This document shows positions 42,970 through 51,759 of a stretch of 62,953 nt of DNA, piece by piece; position 1 is the first letter of the stretch, and the number at the start of each line of letters is the position of its first letter. This stretch comes from Micromonosporaceae bacterium (lineage in GTDB: Bacteria > Actinomycetota > Actinomycetes > Mycobacteriales > Micromonosporaceae). The notes beneath the pieces are model-generated. The model was not told where the DNA came from and did no database searches. It worked only from the letters and a program-made list of their open reading frames with translations. The stretch lies in contig WHTQ01000014.1 of assembly GCA_009377645.1 (NCBI GenBank), positions 1 to 62,953 of the forward strand, given 5' to 3'. The translations under genes were made by a program, and so were the position numbers.

Positions 42970-44264
42970 CAGGGCAGCACCCCCCGGGACTCGAGCGCGT
43001 CGTCCACCTGGGCGCGCAGCCGCTCCGCGGTGCGCTCCGGGTCGATCGACGACGGCGGCGACAGGGTCGCCGACATCACCGTCGAGACGTTCTGGTACGC
43101 GGGGGTCAGCGGCCGGGTCGCCGGGTCCCGCAGCTCGGCCAGGATCACCTCTCGCATCGGGTACGCGTCGGCCAGCTCCGGCTCGTCGTAGACGCTCTCG
43201 ATGCTCGGTGGAACCCCGTCGTTGATCGCCGAGAACGTCTGGTGCTCGGCGTTGCGCAGGCACAGCGCCGCCTCGAACGACTCCTCCGGATACCGGGAGT
43301 AGGCGCTCACCGCCAGGTTGAAGCCGCCGATCGTGACCCGGCTGGGGGTGCCGGCCTCGACCGCCGGGTAGCGCGCCCACCCGACGTTGCGGGCCAGCTC
43401 CGGCGCCCCCTGGAGCATCGCCGGGTAGACGAACGGCCAGTTCAGCTGGAACGCGCCGTCGCCGGCCTGGAACTCCAGCCGGGCGTCGTCCTCGATCGCG
43501 TTGGTGAACGACGGGCTGGTCACCCCGGCGGTGGCGAGCCGGCGCAGGATCTCCAGCGCCTGCACCGCGCCGTCGTCGAAGACCGCTTCGGTGCCGTCGT
43601 CGTTCAGGATCTGCCCGCCGGCCGAGACCGCGATCGTGTTGTAGAGGACCACCAGCCCCTCGTACTGCGCCCCCATGGTGATGATCCGGTACGGCTGGCC
43701 CTGGTCGCGCAGCCGCTGCGCCTGCTCGATCATCTCGTCCCAGGTCTCGGGCGGGCTGTCGACCAGGTCGGTGCGGTACCAGAGCAGCTGCACGTTGGTG
43801 TTCTTCGGTGCCGCGTACAGCCTGTCCTCGTACCTGGCGGACTCCAGCGGGCCCGCCAGGGTGCCCTGCTCGGCCTGCGCCCGGTGGTCGCCGGTCCATT
43901 CGAGGATCCACTCGGCGCTGGCGAACTCCTGGGTCCAGGTGATGTCCAGGCCGAGGATGTCCATCCCGGTGTCCTCGGCGGCCAGCCGGCGCACCATCTG
44001 CACCCGCTGGTCGTCGGCGCCGCGCGGCAGGACGTTGAACACGATCCGGTACCGCCCGTCCGCCTCGGCGGTGCAGTCGTCCACGACCTGCTGCAGGTTC
44101 TGCTCCGGCGAGTAGTAGAGGTTGATCACCGGCACCCCGCCGTCGTCGCCACCGCAGGCGGCCAGCGGCGCGGTGACGGCCAGTGCGGTGGCTGCCGCGG
44201 CGACGGCGGCAAGCCGGCCGGTACCCGGGCTGCGCCAGTGTCGTGGCCTCGACACCCCGTTCAT
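42969..44264 (-). CDS. Sugar-binding lipoprotein (LpqY type, probable trehalose)
   Basis: A 431-residue lipoprotein. The lipobox is LAAC with Cys37. The segment after it (NLYYSPEQNLQQVVDDC) and the block RRLAAEDTGMDILGLDITWTQEFASAEWILEW closely follow the pattern of LpqY, the trehalose-binding protein of mycobacteria. The order LpqY, SugA, SugB, SugC with tight overlaps is identical to that operon. Trehalose is therefore the best-guess substrate, but other disaccharides are possible. Start ATG 44264 is the best placed before the signal. Confidence 0.88.
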   Translation of the reverse strand: MNGVSRPRHWRSPGTGRLAAVAAAATALAVTAPLAACGGDDGGVPVINLYYSPEQNLQQVVDDCTAEADGRYRIVFNVLPRGADDQRVQMVRRLAAEDTGMDILGLDITWTQEFASAEWILEWTGDHRAQAEQGTLAGPLESARYEDRLYAAPKNTNVQLLWYRTDLVDSPPETWDEMIEQAQRLRDQGQPYRIITMGAQYEGLVVLYNTIAVSAGGQILNDDGTEAVFDDGAVQALEILRRLATAGVTSPSFTNAIEDDARLEFQAGDGAFQLNWPFVYPAMLQGAPELARNVGWARYPAVEAGTPSRVTIGGFNLAVSAYSRYPEESFEAALCLRNAEHQTFSAINDGVPPSIESVYDEPELADAYPMREVILAELRDPATRPLTPAYQNVSTVMSATLSPPSSIDPERTAERLRAQVDDALESRGVLP

Positions 44265-44403
44265 CGTTCTATCTTTTCGTTCTCGGTAGCGGGTTGACCC
44301 GGTTTTCGGCAAATACCCTGTTCGCTGCCTGGTACCCCTCGGCGCGGCCGCGCGGCCAGGGACTTATCCCCACAGAACCTGAATTGCCCCCTATGGTGGT
44401 GGC

Positions 44404-45798
44404 GTGCGTTTCCAAGTGAGCCAGGTGATGGACGCCATCGAGCAACGGCTGACCACGGACGTCGCAGGCGCGCAGGCAGTGGTCGACCTGGGGGAGATCG
44501 TCCGGAATGTCGAGCTGGACCGCGGCCGGTCGGCCAACCTGGTGCGGGTCGGGATGGTGATCGATGCGCTGGGCCGGTACCTGGTCGACGACGGCGCCCT
44601 GCTGTACGGGGTCGCGGAGCGGAGCCTGCTCTCGGAGCCGGCCCTTACCTCCAAGGAACGGATGGTGCTCGGCCGGTGGACCGACCAGGGGCTGATCGAG
44701 GTCACCCCGACGATCGGTGACCGGGTGGTCGAGGTGGCGGACCTGACCGGGCTGCCGCTGATCGTGACCCGTCCCTACCCCGACCTGGTGAAACGGTTCG
44801 GCTGGCTGGCCGACGGCGACGGGCGGGTGCTGCAGCTGACGTTCCGGGCGGGAGTGGCGGCGCTGCGCCCGATGGACGATCCGACCGGGGAGCCGGCCGG
44901 CGCACCGGTGACCGGCTCAGGGCCGGCGGTGGGCCGGGCGAAGGTCCCACGGCCGGAGCCCGCCACGGCGGAGCCGGCCGAGTCGGCGCCGGAGACCGAG
45001 TCTGAGTCTGAGCCCGAGTCTGAGCCGGTGAGGTCGCTGCCGCTGCCGGTCGAGGTGTTCGGCGCCCGGGGAGCGGCCCGGATCGCCCGAACCCGGGTGT
45101 CGTGGCGCCGGTTCCGGCGGGCCGAGCCCAGCCACCCTGGGCTGCTGCTGCGGGAGTGGCGGTGCGAAGGCTTCGAGTGCCCGGCGTTCGGCGAGCAGCG
45201 GCGGATCGGCCAGCCGGTGCCGCGGATGCGCGGCGATGTCCCGGTCTGCCCCCGGCACGACGAGCCGGTGGTCGCCGTCGGGCCGCGGCTGCCCGCGTAC
45301 CCGGTGTCCATCGTGGTCGACGACCTGCCGCGGCGGCGGCTGGTGGTCCGCGGCGGCCAGCCGGTGCGGATCGGCCGGGCGGTCGGCGACGGGGCCGGCG
45401 ATGGCTCCGGCGACGGGGCCGGCGACGGGGCCGGGGACGCCGGAGCCGAGGGCGACCAGCCGGAGGAGCTCGTGTCGGTGGCCCGCTGGCTGCATGAGGC
45501 GGCGGCTGCCCGGGTCAGCCTGGTCCATCTGCAGCTGGCGGCGGCCGACGACGGGCTGGTGGTGACCGACGTGAGCGAGAACGGGTCGATCATCTGGATG
45601 CGCGACCGGCCGGACGACCCGGGCACCACCCGCCCGCTCCACGGCGACACCTGCACGCTGGGTGAGTGGGACAGTGTCGAGCTCTACACCGGCATCGAGC
45701 TGGTCCGCGGGGACCGGCGAGTGGCCGCGGCGCTCGGCCGGGACGGGCTAGGTTCGGTGCTGATGGACGCCCCGACCGCGGTACACAAGCAGGTTTAG
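44404..45798 (+). CDS. FHA-domain protein with PIN-like N-terminus (paralogue 2)
   Basis: A 464-residue paralogue of the protein at 10328-11458, starting at GTG 44404. The N-terminal domain matches (MRFQVSQVMDAIEQRL, AERSLLSEPALTSKERMVLGRW, DRVVEVADLTGLPLIVTRPYPD). A Glu/Ser/Pro-rich linker (ESESEPESEP) precedes the Cys/His cluster (CEGFECPAF and CPRH). The FHA-like end (VRIGRAVGDG, RVSLVHLQL, TDVSENGSIIW) contains a Gly-Asp-Ala repeat linker. It is divergent from the sugar operon and converges with the MarR gene by 4 bases. Confidence 0.78.
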   Translation: MRFQVSQVMDAIEQRLTTDVAGAQAVVDLGEIVRNVELDRGRSANLVRVGMVIDALGRYLVDDGALLYGVAERSLLSEPALTSKERMVLGRWTDQGLIEVTPTIGDRVVEVADLTGLPLIVTRPYPDLVKRFGWLADGDGRVLQLTFRAGVAALRPMDDPTGEPAGAPVTGSGPAVGRAKVPRPEPATAEPAESAPETESESEPESEPVRSLPLPVEVFGARGAARIARTRVSWRRFRRAEPSHPGLLLREWRCEGFECPAFGEQRRIGQPVPRMRGDVPVCPRHDEPVVAVGPRLPAYPVSIVVDDLPRRRLVVRGGQPVRIGRAVGDGAGDGSGDGAGDGAGDAGAEGDQPEELVSVARWLHEAAAARVSLVHLQLAAADDGLVVTDVSENGSIIWMRDRPDDPGTTRPLHGDTCTLGEWDSVELYTGIELVRGDRRVAAALGRDGLGSVLMDAPTAVHKQV

Positions 45799-46289
45799 CT
45801 CCGGCCGTCACGGTCGGGGAGCCGGCGGGTGTGCTCCGGGTCGAGACCGGCGTGGATCGCCTCGAACGCCTCACCGAGCACCCGGACCTGGTCCCTCGTG
45901 AGCCGATCGAACAGATGCTGGCGCACCGCCTCGACGTGCCCGGGCGCCGCTGCCGCCAGGGTGGCCAGCCCGGCGTCGGTCAGCTGAGCCAGGGTGGTGC
46001 GCCGGTCGGACGGGCGCTTGGTCCGCCGGATCCAGCCGGCGTCCTCCAGCCGGGCCACCGCGTGCGAGAGCCGGCTGGGGGATGAGCAGACGACCTCGGC
46101 GAGCTGGCCCATGGCCAGCGTGCGCTCGGGCGCCTCCGAGAGCGCCGCCAGGACCATGTAGTACGTGTGCGGAATCTCGGAGTCGTGCTGCAACTGCCGG
46201 TCCAGCGCCTCCAGCAGCAGCCGGGCCCCCCACAGGAAGTTCCGCCAGGTCCACTGCTCCTGCTCGTCGAGCCACCGGGTCGGTTCCAC
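45795..46289 (-). CDS. MarR-family transcriptional regulator
   Basis: A 164-residue winged-helix regulator. The HTH and wing are clear: MGQLAEVVCSSPSRLSHAVARLEDAGWIRRTKRPSDRRTTLAQLTDAG. Start GTG 46289. A near-perfect palindrome just upstream (46306-46327) is probably its own operator, so autoregulation is likely. The neighbouring divergent gene is an MscS channel 144 bases away, a possible target. Confidence 0.9.
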   Translation of the reverse strand: MEPTRWLDEQEQWTWRNFLWGARLLLEALDRQLQHDSEIPHTYYMVLAALSEAPERTLAMGQLAEVVCSSPSRLSHAVARLEDAGWIRRTKRPSDRRTTLAQLTDAGLATLAAAAPGHVEAVRQHLFDRLTRDQVRVLGEAFEAIHAGLDPEHTRRLPDRDGRS

Positions 46290-46305
46290 CCCGCAAGTCT
46301 AGGCC

Positions 46306-46327
46306 GTTGGTTGAGACCTCAACCAAC
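46306..46327. promoter_or_regulatory. MarR operator palindrome
   Basis: GTTGGTTGAG (46306-46315), two spacer bases, then CTCAACCAAC (46318-46327): two perfect 10-base arms. It sits 17 bases upstream of the marR start, the usual place for a MarR repressor dimer. Confidence 0.8.
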
Positions 46328-46432
46328 AGCCAGGGATGGCCGGCGGGCGCGGGTTGAGTCCGGCCGGGCCGGTGTGCTGGAATGCCCTGGGCACGGTGCC
46401 GCCGGTCGCGGGGGTAGAGGGGGGAGGTCTCG

Positions 46433-47578
46433 TTGGTCGACGTCCTGCTCGACCTCGTCATGCCAGGCACCGCGCTGGCCTTCGCGGTGACCCTGGTGAC
46501 CCTCGCCTACCACCTTCTGCGGCACCTGGGCCGCCGCTCCCAGCTGGCCCGGGATCTGGTCCGGCGGGCCTACCGACCGTCCCAGCTGGTGGCGGCGCTG
46601 GCGGCGGTGTGGGTCGCGCTGCGGTTGACGGCGGACGGTAACTGGCTCAGCCCGACCCGGCACGTGGTGCTGCTGGCGATCATCGGGGCGAGTGCCTGGC
46701 TGGTCGCGGCCCTGGTGAACGTCGTGACCGACCTGATGCTGCGCCGGCTCCGGCTGGACGAGCGCGACCCGCTGACGGCTCGCCGGATCCGGACCCGGCT
46801 CAAGGTGAGCCACCGGGTGACGCTGGCGAGCGTCTCGACCCTGGCCGCCGGGGTGATGCTGATTACGTTCGAGGACGTCCGCACGGTCGGGGTGAGCCTG
46901 CTCGCCTCGGCGGGCGTGATCGGCGTCCTGGTCGCGCTGGCGGCGCAGAGCATGCTCAGCAACATGTTCGCCGGCCTGCAGGTCGCGTTCGGGGATGCGC
47001 TGCGGCTCGACGACGTGGTGGTGGTGGAGGGGGAGTGGGGCTCGATCGAGGAGATCACCCTGCGGCATGTGGTGGTCAAGATCTGGGACGAGCGCCGCCT
47101 GATCCTTCCGACGTCCTACTTCACGACCACCCCGTTCCAGAACTGGACCAAGTCGGAGCACAAGCTGCTCGGCACCATCGAGCTGGACGTCGACTGGTCG
47201 GTTCCGTTCGAGGACATGCGGGCGCAGCTGCGCCGGATCGTCGGGAGCACCGACCTGTGGGACGGCCGGACCTGCGGGCTGGACGTGATCGACGCGACCG
47301 GCAGCCTGGTCCGGGTGTGGGCGGTGATCAGCGCCGCGGACAGCTCCGCCCAGTGGAAGCTGCGGTGCCTGGTGCGGGAGCAGCTGGTCACCTGGCTGCA
47401 GCAGCAGCACCCGACCGCGCTGCCGCGGGTGCGCACCGAGTTCGGCGGTGCGCTGCAGAGCTCGGGTGAACCGCCGCCCCGGTGGGCGGCCCAGCCCGGG
47501 CAGCCGGCCGTCGTCCCGAACCCGCGGGTGCCGGAGCCGGTGGGGCTCGACGGTGCCGGATCGCCCGGCCGGGCCTGA
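46433..47578 (+). CDS. MscS-family mechanosensitive channel
   Basis: A 381-residue channel. Four to five helices are in residues 1-180; the pore helix and the MscS beta domain are recognised in GVIGVLVALAAQSMLSNMFAGLQVAFGDALRLDDVVVVEGEWGSIEEITLRHVVV and PTSYFTTTPFQNW. TTG start 46433 with GGGGGAGG upstream. The final 50 residues are Pro-rich. Role: release of solutes on hypo-osmotic shock, which would complement the betaine importer. Confidence 0.92.
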   Translation: MVDVLLDLVMPGTALAFAVTLVTLAYHLLRHLGRRSQLARDLVRRAYRPSQLVAALAAVWVALRLTADGNWLSPTRHVVLLAIIGASAWLVAALVNVVTDLMLRRLRLDERDPLTARRIRTRLKVSHRVTLASVSTLAAGVMLITFEDVRTVGVSLLASAGVIGVLVALAAQSMLSNMFAGLQVAFGDALRLDDVVVVEGEWGSIEEITLRHVVVKIWDERRLILPTSYFTTTPFQNWTKSEHKLLGTIELDVDWSVPFEDMRAQLRRIVGSTDLWDGRTCGLDVIDATGSLVRVWAVISAADSSAQWKLRCLVREQLVTWLQQQHPTALPRVRTEFGGALQSSGEPPPRWAAQPGQPAVVPNPRVPEPVGLDGAGSPGRA

Positions 47579-47595
47579 CCCGTTCGGGCGCTGGG

Positions 47596-47635
47596 CAGGC
47601 GAGAGGGGCGGGCGTGAGCCGCCCGCCCCTGCCTG
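47596..47635. terminator. Shared terminator between MscS and S1 protease genes
   Basis: AGGGGCGGGCG (47604-47614) pairs with CGCCCGCCCCT (47620-47630), extended by CAGGC and GCCTG at the outer ends with a 3-base bulge. Lies between converging genes. Confidence 0.8.
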
Positions 47636-47654
47636 GGTCGCCTGAGCTGTCCGG

Positions 47655-48821
47655 CTAGCCGACGGTCAGGCGGAGGCCGAACCGCTGCAGGATCTCGTTC
47701 ACCGGCTGGAAGAACGTGATCCCACCGAACGTGCAGTTACCGGAGCCGCCGGAGGTGACCCCCTGCGCGCTGATCCCGGAGGCCACGAACGAGCCGCCGG
47801 AGTCGCCCGGCTCGGCGCAGACAGTCGTCCGGGTCAGCCCGAACACGGTGCCCTGCGGGTAGTTCACGGTCTGGTTCCGGTGCGTGATCCGGCCACAGAA
47901 GACGCCGGTGGTGGAGCCGGACCGGCACACGGTGGCGTTGATCGCCGCCACGTTCGAGGAGCGCACGACCCAGACAGTGCCGTTCCATTGAGTCACCCAC
48001 GGACGCGGAACCCAGTTGGAGTTCACCCGGACCCAGCCGTAGTCGTTGGTCGGGAAGCTGGCACCCTGCACAGTGCCCTGTGCGACCCCGTTGAAGCCGC
48101 GGGTGGTGGTGCCGGCGCCGCCGCAGTGGCCGGCGGTGACGAAGCCACCGGACACCGAGAACCCGATCGAGCAGCGGGAGTTGCCAGGGAAGTACGCCTG
48201 GCCGCCGACCACGTCGAACAGCAGCCGGGGTGCCTCGCGCGACACCTCGACCCGGGCCAGATCCGCGTCGATCCCGCTGGCCGCGATGAACTCGGTGGCG
48301 GCGTCCACCGCACCCGGCGCGGCCTGCACGACCACCGAGTTGGTGGCCACGTCGACCTGCCAGCCGTGGACCTCGGACGAGGCCGGCCGGTCGGCGCGGT
48401 CGAGCCGGGTCATGGCGGCGTTCAGTGCCCGCTCGCTGTTGGCTACCAGCCGGGGCTCGGCGCCGGCCGCCCGTACCTGCTCGGCGAGGGCGGCATCGGT
48501 GACCCCGACCACCAGCTGCTGCGAGTCGTCCAGCCAGGCGCCGGCGAACCCGCTGCCCAGGCTGCTGCTGAGCTGCTCGGACGCGGTGGCGGCGTCGGCC
48601 TCGCGGGCCAGCTGGCCGAGCGCCTCGCGCTCGGTGAGGCCGAGATCCCGCTGGATCGCGTGCAGCATCGTGGGTGACGCGAGCTCGGACGTGGCGGTGA
48701 CGCCGGCGTCGGAGGCGAGGTCGGCGGGGGCGGCGGTGGCACCGGTGGGTAGCGTCAGCGCACCAGCCAGGCCGGCGGACAGGGTGACCGCAGCCAGTCT
48801 CCTGATGAATTCTCGGTCCAT
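47655..48821 (-). CDS. Secreted S1 serine protease (streptogrisin/alpha-lytic type)
   Basis: A 388-residue precursor. Signal residues 1-31, propeptide to about 200 with the LGLTEREALGQLAREA motif seen in alpha-lytic propeptides, then a mature domain of about 185 residues starting near FDVVGGQAYF. Catalytic His232 (TAGHC), Asp260 (NDYGWV) and Ser341 (GDSGG), with paired cysteines. AGGAG is seven bases before the ATG. A TTGACG box occurs about 70 bases upstream. The mature part lacks a C-terminal binding domain. Confidence 0.93.
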   Translation of the reverse strand: MDREFIRRLAAVTLSAGLAGALTLPTGATAAPADLASDAGVTATSELASPTMLHAIQRDLGLTEREALGQLAREADAATASEQLSSSLGSGFAGAWLDDSQQLVVGVTDAALAEQVRAAGAEPRLVANSERALNAAMTRLDRADRPASSEVHGWQVDVATNSVVVQAAPGAVDAATEFIAASGIDADLARVEVSREAPRLLFDVVGGQAYFPGNSRCSIGFSVSGGFVTAGHCGGAGTTTRGFNGVAQGTVQGASFPTNDYGWVRVNSNWVPRPWVTQWNGTVWVVRSSNVAAINATVCRSGSTTGVFCGRITHRNQTVNYPQGTVFGLTRTTVCAEPGDSGGSFVASGISAQGVTSGGSGNCTFGGITFFQPVNEILQRFGLRLTVG

Positions 48822-48968
48822 GTACGGACTCCTAACCGGGGAGCGTGCGGGAGGGAAGCCCCTCCCACGGGTAGTCGTACGGTATGGGAATGCGTCAATT
48901 CGGGGTACATATCAGCTGGGTCATACTGCGCTGCTATGCCCCGGGCCGGGCCGGCGGAGGTCACCGGC

Positions 48969-49958
48969 TCAGACGGGCTGGACCCCGAACTCGGGATGCC
49001 CGGCGAGCCAGCGTGCGTACCGGGGGAGCCGGGACACCGCGTCCTGGTACGCGGCGACCGCGTAGCGCAGGATCTGGTCGACCTGCCGGGCGGCGGGCGC
49101 CTCCGGGTGCCAACCCAGCAGGTGCCGCCAGCGCAGCGGCGTTCCCGCGATCGGTACGCACACCAGGCCGGGCGGCGGCCGGAAGCTGGACTGGCACAGG
49201 GCCGCGGCGGTGCCGGCCTCCACCAGCTCGACACAGGTGCGCACGTCCCCCTCGTACAGGTTGCGGACCGTGAAGCCGGCCCGGGAGCAGGCGGCGGCGA
49301 AGCAGTCGCGCAGGCAGCTGTCGCCCGGCGTGGCCACCCACTGGACGCCGGCCAGGTCGGCGAGGTCCACCTCGTCCTTGGCGGCGAGCGGGTGCGACTC
49401 GGGCAGCAGCACGAACACCGCGTCTACCGCCACTAGCTGCCAGGTCACCGCCCGCTCCACCCCGTAGCCCAGCGGGCTGACGGCGGCCGGTGGCGAGGTG
49501 TCACCGCAGGTCCCGACGAGGGCGTAGTCGAGCCGCCCGGTGGCCAGCATCTCCGCCAGCTCGATCGTCGACCAGGAGGTGTGCGTCGTGAGCACCACCT
49601 GCGGATGGTCGGCGGTGAGCCGGTGCACCAGCCCACTGAGGATCGGTCCGCTGACCGACCCGATCCGGTAGCTCTTCAGCGCCCCGCCGTTGCTGGCCAG
49701 CCGGGAGGCTTCGTCCTCCAGCCCCTGCATCGCCGGGAGCAGAATCCGGGCCCGGCTGAGCACCAGCTCGCCGAGCGCGGTCGGCCGGGCGCCGTGCCGG
49801 TCCCGGGCGAACAGCGAGCCGCCGATCGTCCGCTCGATCCGCTTGAGCTGGGCGGCCAGCGCCGGTTGCGCCAGCCCGAGCGCGGCCGCCGCCTTGGTGA
49901 CGCTGCCGCTGTCCGCGATCGCGCAGACGATCCGCAGGTGCCGCAGCTCCAACCTCAT
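48969..49958 (-). CDS. LysR-family transcriptional regulator
   Basis: A 329-residue regulator with an N-terminal HTH (LRHLRIVCAIADSGSVTKAAAALGLAQPALAAQLKRIERTIGGSLFARDRHG) and a periplasmic-binding-like effector domain. It follows the monooxygenase gene on the same strand by 123 bases and may control it, but the regulator is downstream rather than divergent, so this is only a suggestion. Confidence 0.9.
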   Translation of the reverse strand: MRLELRHLRIVCAIADSGSVTKAAAALGLAQPALAAQLKRIERTIGGSLFARDRHGARPTALGELVLSRARILLPAMQGLEDEASRLASNGGALKSYRIGSVSGPILSGLVHRLTADHPQVVLTTHTSWSTIELAEMLATGRLDYALVGTCGDTSPPAAVSPLGYGVERAVTWQLVAVDAVFVLLPESHPLAAKDEVDLADLAGVQWVATPGDSCLRDCFAAACSRAGFTVRNLYEGDVRTCVELVEAGTAAALCQSSFRPPPGLVCVPIAGTPLRWRHLLGWHPEAPAARQVDQILRYAVAAYQDAVSRLPRYARWLAGHPEFGVQPV

Positions 49959-50002
49959 AACGTGAAGGTATGGCGAAAACCGGAACGCCGGAAGACCCGT
50001 CG

Positions 50003-50026
50003 TGGAGAATTGTCACAACTCTTCCA
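50003..50026. promoter_or_regulatory. Candidate lysR operator
   Basis: An imperfect inverted repeat with the core TTGTCACAA (50010-50018) and outer arms TGGA and TCCA. It lies 45-68 bases upstream of the lysR start, and LysR proteins bind such T-N11-A-like sites. Evidence is modest. Confidence 0.35.
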
Positions 50027-50081
50027 CAGTAGTCGATATCTGGAATCGGCTATGTAAACGTATGTCAGTATTTATCAGCTC

Positions 50082-51689
50082 TCAGGCCGCCGGCGCGGCG
50101 GATCGGTCGAGGGCCAGGCTCCGCCGGACCGCCGCGGTGACCGTGGCCGGCTCGGGGCTGGTCAGCACGGCGGCGATGTGGCCGTCCGGGCGGACCAGCC
50201 AGGCCTCGCCCGGGCGGGCCCGCAGCATCGCCCGGACCGTGCCGTCCTGGTCCAGCTCCGGCAGGGCGCGGACCTGGGACGGGGCGGGGGTGGCCGCCGC
50301 GACCGCGGCGGCCACCCCCGCCCGGTCCACACCGTCGGTGACGAGCACCAGCAGGCCGGCCCGGGCCAGCTCCGCCAGCCGGCCGGGCTGCCCGGCCGGC
50401 CCGGCCGGCCCGGGCAGGCGTACCGGCGCGTCCGGTAGCCGCACCCCGGGCACCGGCACCGGAGCCTCCCCCCTGGGGGGTCGGCCGGCGAACCGCCGCC
50501 CCGAGGACGGGGTGGTCAGCGGCGAGTCGACATACCAGAACGGCTCGGCGAACCGGCCGGAGTCGACCAGCGCCCGGGCCGCCGGGTCGGTCGCCGCCCG
50601 GGACAGCACGTCCGCCCGGTGCCGGCGGGCCGGTTCGTCCGGCGGCACCAGGAACCGCATCGTGGCGGTGGTGACGGCCAGGTTCTCCAGCGCCGCCGCG
50701 TGCCGCTCCTGGTGGTAGCTGTCCAGCAGCGCCTGGTCCGCCCAGCCGCGCAGCACGAAGGCGAGCTTCCAGGCGGCGTTCTCGACGTCCAGCACCCCGG
50801 AGTTGAGCCCCCGCGCCCCGAACGGCGCGAACACGTGCGCCGCGTCCCCGGCCAGCAGCACCCGGCCGACCCGCATCCGGTCGGTCACCCGGGAGTGGAA
50901 CCGGTAGACCGAGCGCCACCGCAGCTCGTACCGCCGCTCGCCGATGATCGCCCGGATCCGCTGGTCCACCGAACCGGCCGCCTCGGCGGCGGCCAGGTCG
51001 AAGTCGGACGGCACCTGCCAGTCGATCCGGAACGTCCCTTCCGGACACGGGTGGATCAGCACCTGCCGGCCCGGGTTCCAGGGTGGGTCGAAGTAGAACC
51101 GGCGCTCGTCGGCCCAGCCGGGCAGCTCCGCCCGGATGTCGCAGATCAGGAACTGCTCCGGCGAGGTCTCGCCGTCGAACCGCGCCCCCACCGCCGCCCG
51201 TACCGCCTGGCCGCGCGGGCCCGGGCAGGCCAGGACGTACGCCGCCCGGACCGCCTGCCCGCCGGCACACCGCAGCGTCACGCCCTGCTCGTCCTGGACC
51301 AGGCCGGTCACCTCGTGTCCCCATCGGACCTCGGCCAGCGGGTGGGCCGCCACCGCCGCGTCCAGCAGCTGCTCGGTGCGGGACTGGGAGATGTTCACGA
51401 ACGGCGGGAACGGCGAGGCGCCCCGGTCCACGAACCGCCACGCGGACAGCTCCCGGTCCCGCCAGTAGGTGCGGGCGGTGGTCCAGGTGAGGCCTTCGGC
51501 GGCGATCCCGCCGGCGCCGACGCTGTCCCACACGTCCAGCACGTCCCGCTGCTGGCAGATCGACCGGGACCCGACCACGGTACGGGCGGGCGCGGCCTCC
51601 AGCACCACCACCGGCACCCCCCAGCGGGCCAGCAGCAGCGCGGCGGTCGCGCCGACCGGCCCGTTGCCGATCACCGCCACGACACTCAT
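50082..51689 (-). CDS. FAD-dependent aromatic monooxygenase
   Basis: A 535-residue flavoprotein of the PheA/MhpA-like (group A) family. The N-terminal FAD fold has VAVIGNGPVGATAALLLARWG; the second FAD motif appears as RVLLAGDAAHVFAPFGARGLNSGVLDVENAAWKLA. The C-terminal thioredoxin-like part is present. The ATG at 51689 precedes the GxGxxG motif; a longer frame upstream is not conserved-looking. Substrate probably a phenolic acid, unproven. It follows the MBL hydrolase by 70 bases, so both may form one catabolic unit. Confidence 0.9.
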   Translation of the reverse strand: MSVVAVIGNGPVGATAALLLARWGVPVVVLEAAPARTVVGSRSICQQRDVLDVWDSVGAGGIAAEGLTWTTARTYWRDRELSAWRFVDRGASPFPPFVNISQSRTEQLLDAAVAAHPLAEVRWGHEVTGLVQDEQGVTLRCAGGQAVRAAYVLACPGPRGQAVRAAVGARFDGETSPEQFLICDIRAELPGWADERRFYFDPPWNPGRQVLIHPCPEGTFRIDWQVPSDFDLAAAEAAGSVDQRIRAIIGERRYELRWRSVYRFHSRVTDRMRVGRVLLAGDAAHVFAPFGARGLNSGVLDVENAAWKLAFVLRGWADQALLDSYHQERHAAALENLAVTTATMRFLVPPDEPARRHRADVLSRAATDPAARALVDSGRFAEPFWYVDSPLTTPSSGRRFAGRPPRGEAPVPVPGVRLPDAPVRLPGPAGPAGQPGRLAELARAGLLVLVTDGVDRAGVAAAVAAATPAPSQVRALPELDQDGTVRAMLRARPGEAWLVRPDGHIAAVLTSPEPATVTAAVRRSLALDRSAAPAA

Positions 51690-51759
51690 GCGGTAACTCC
51701 GGCCCGAACCGCTTGATCGCTCGGCTCCGCCGGCGCTCCACCTCGCTGGCGGCCCGGGC

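Noticed and set aside
44341-44365. GC palindromes (GGCCGCGCGGCC) between lpqY and the FHA gene
   Set aside because: Short self-complementary runs of G and C are expected by chance in this composition.
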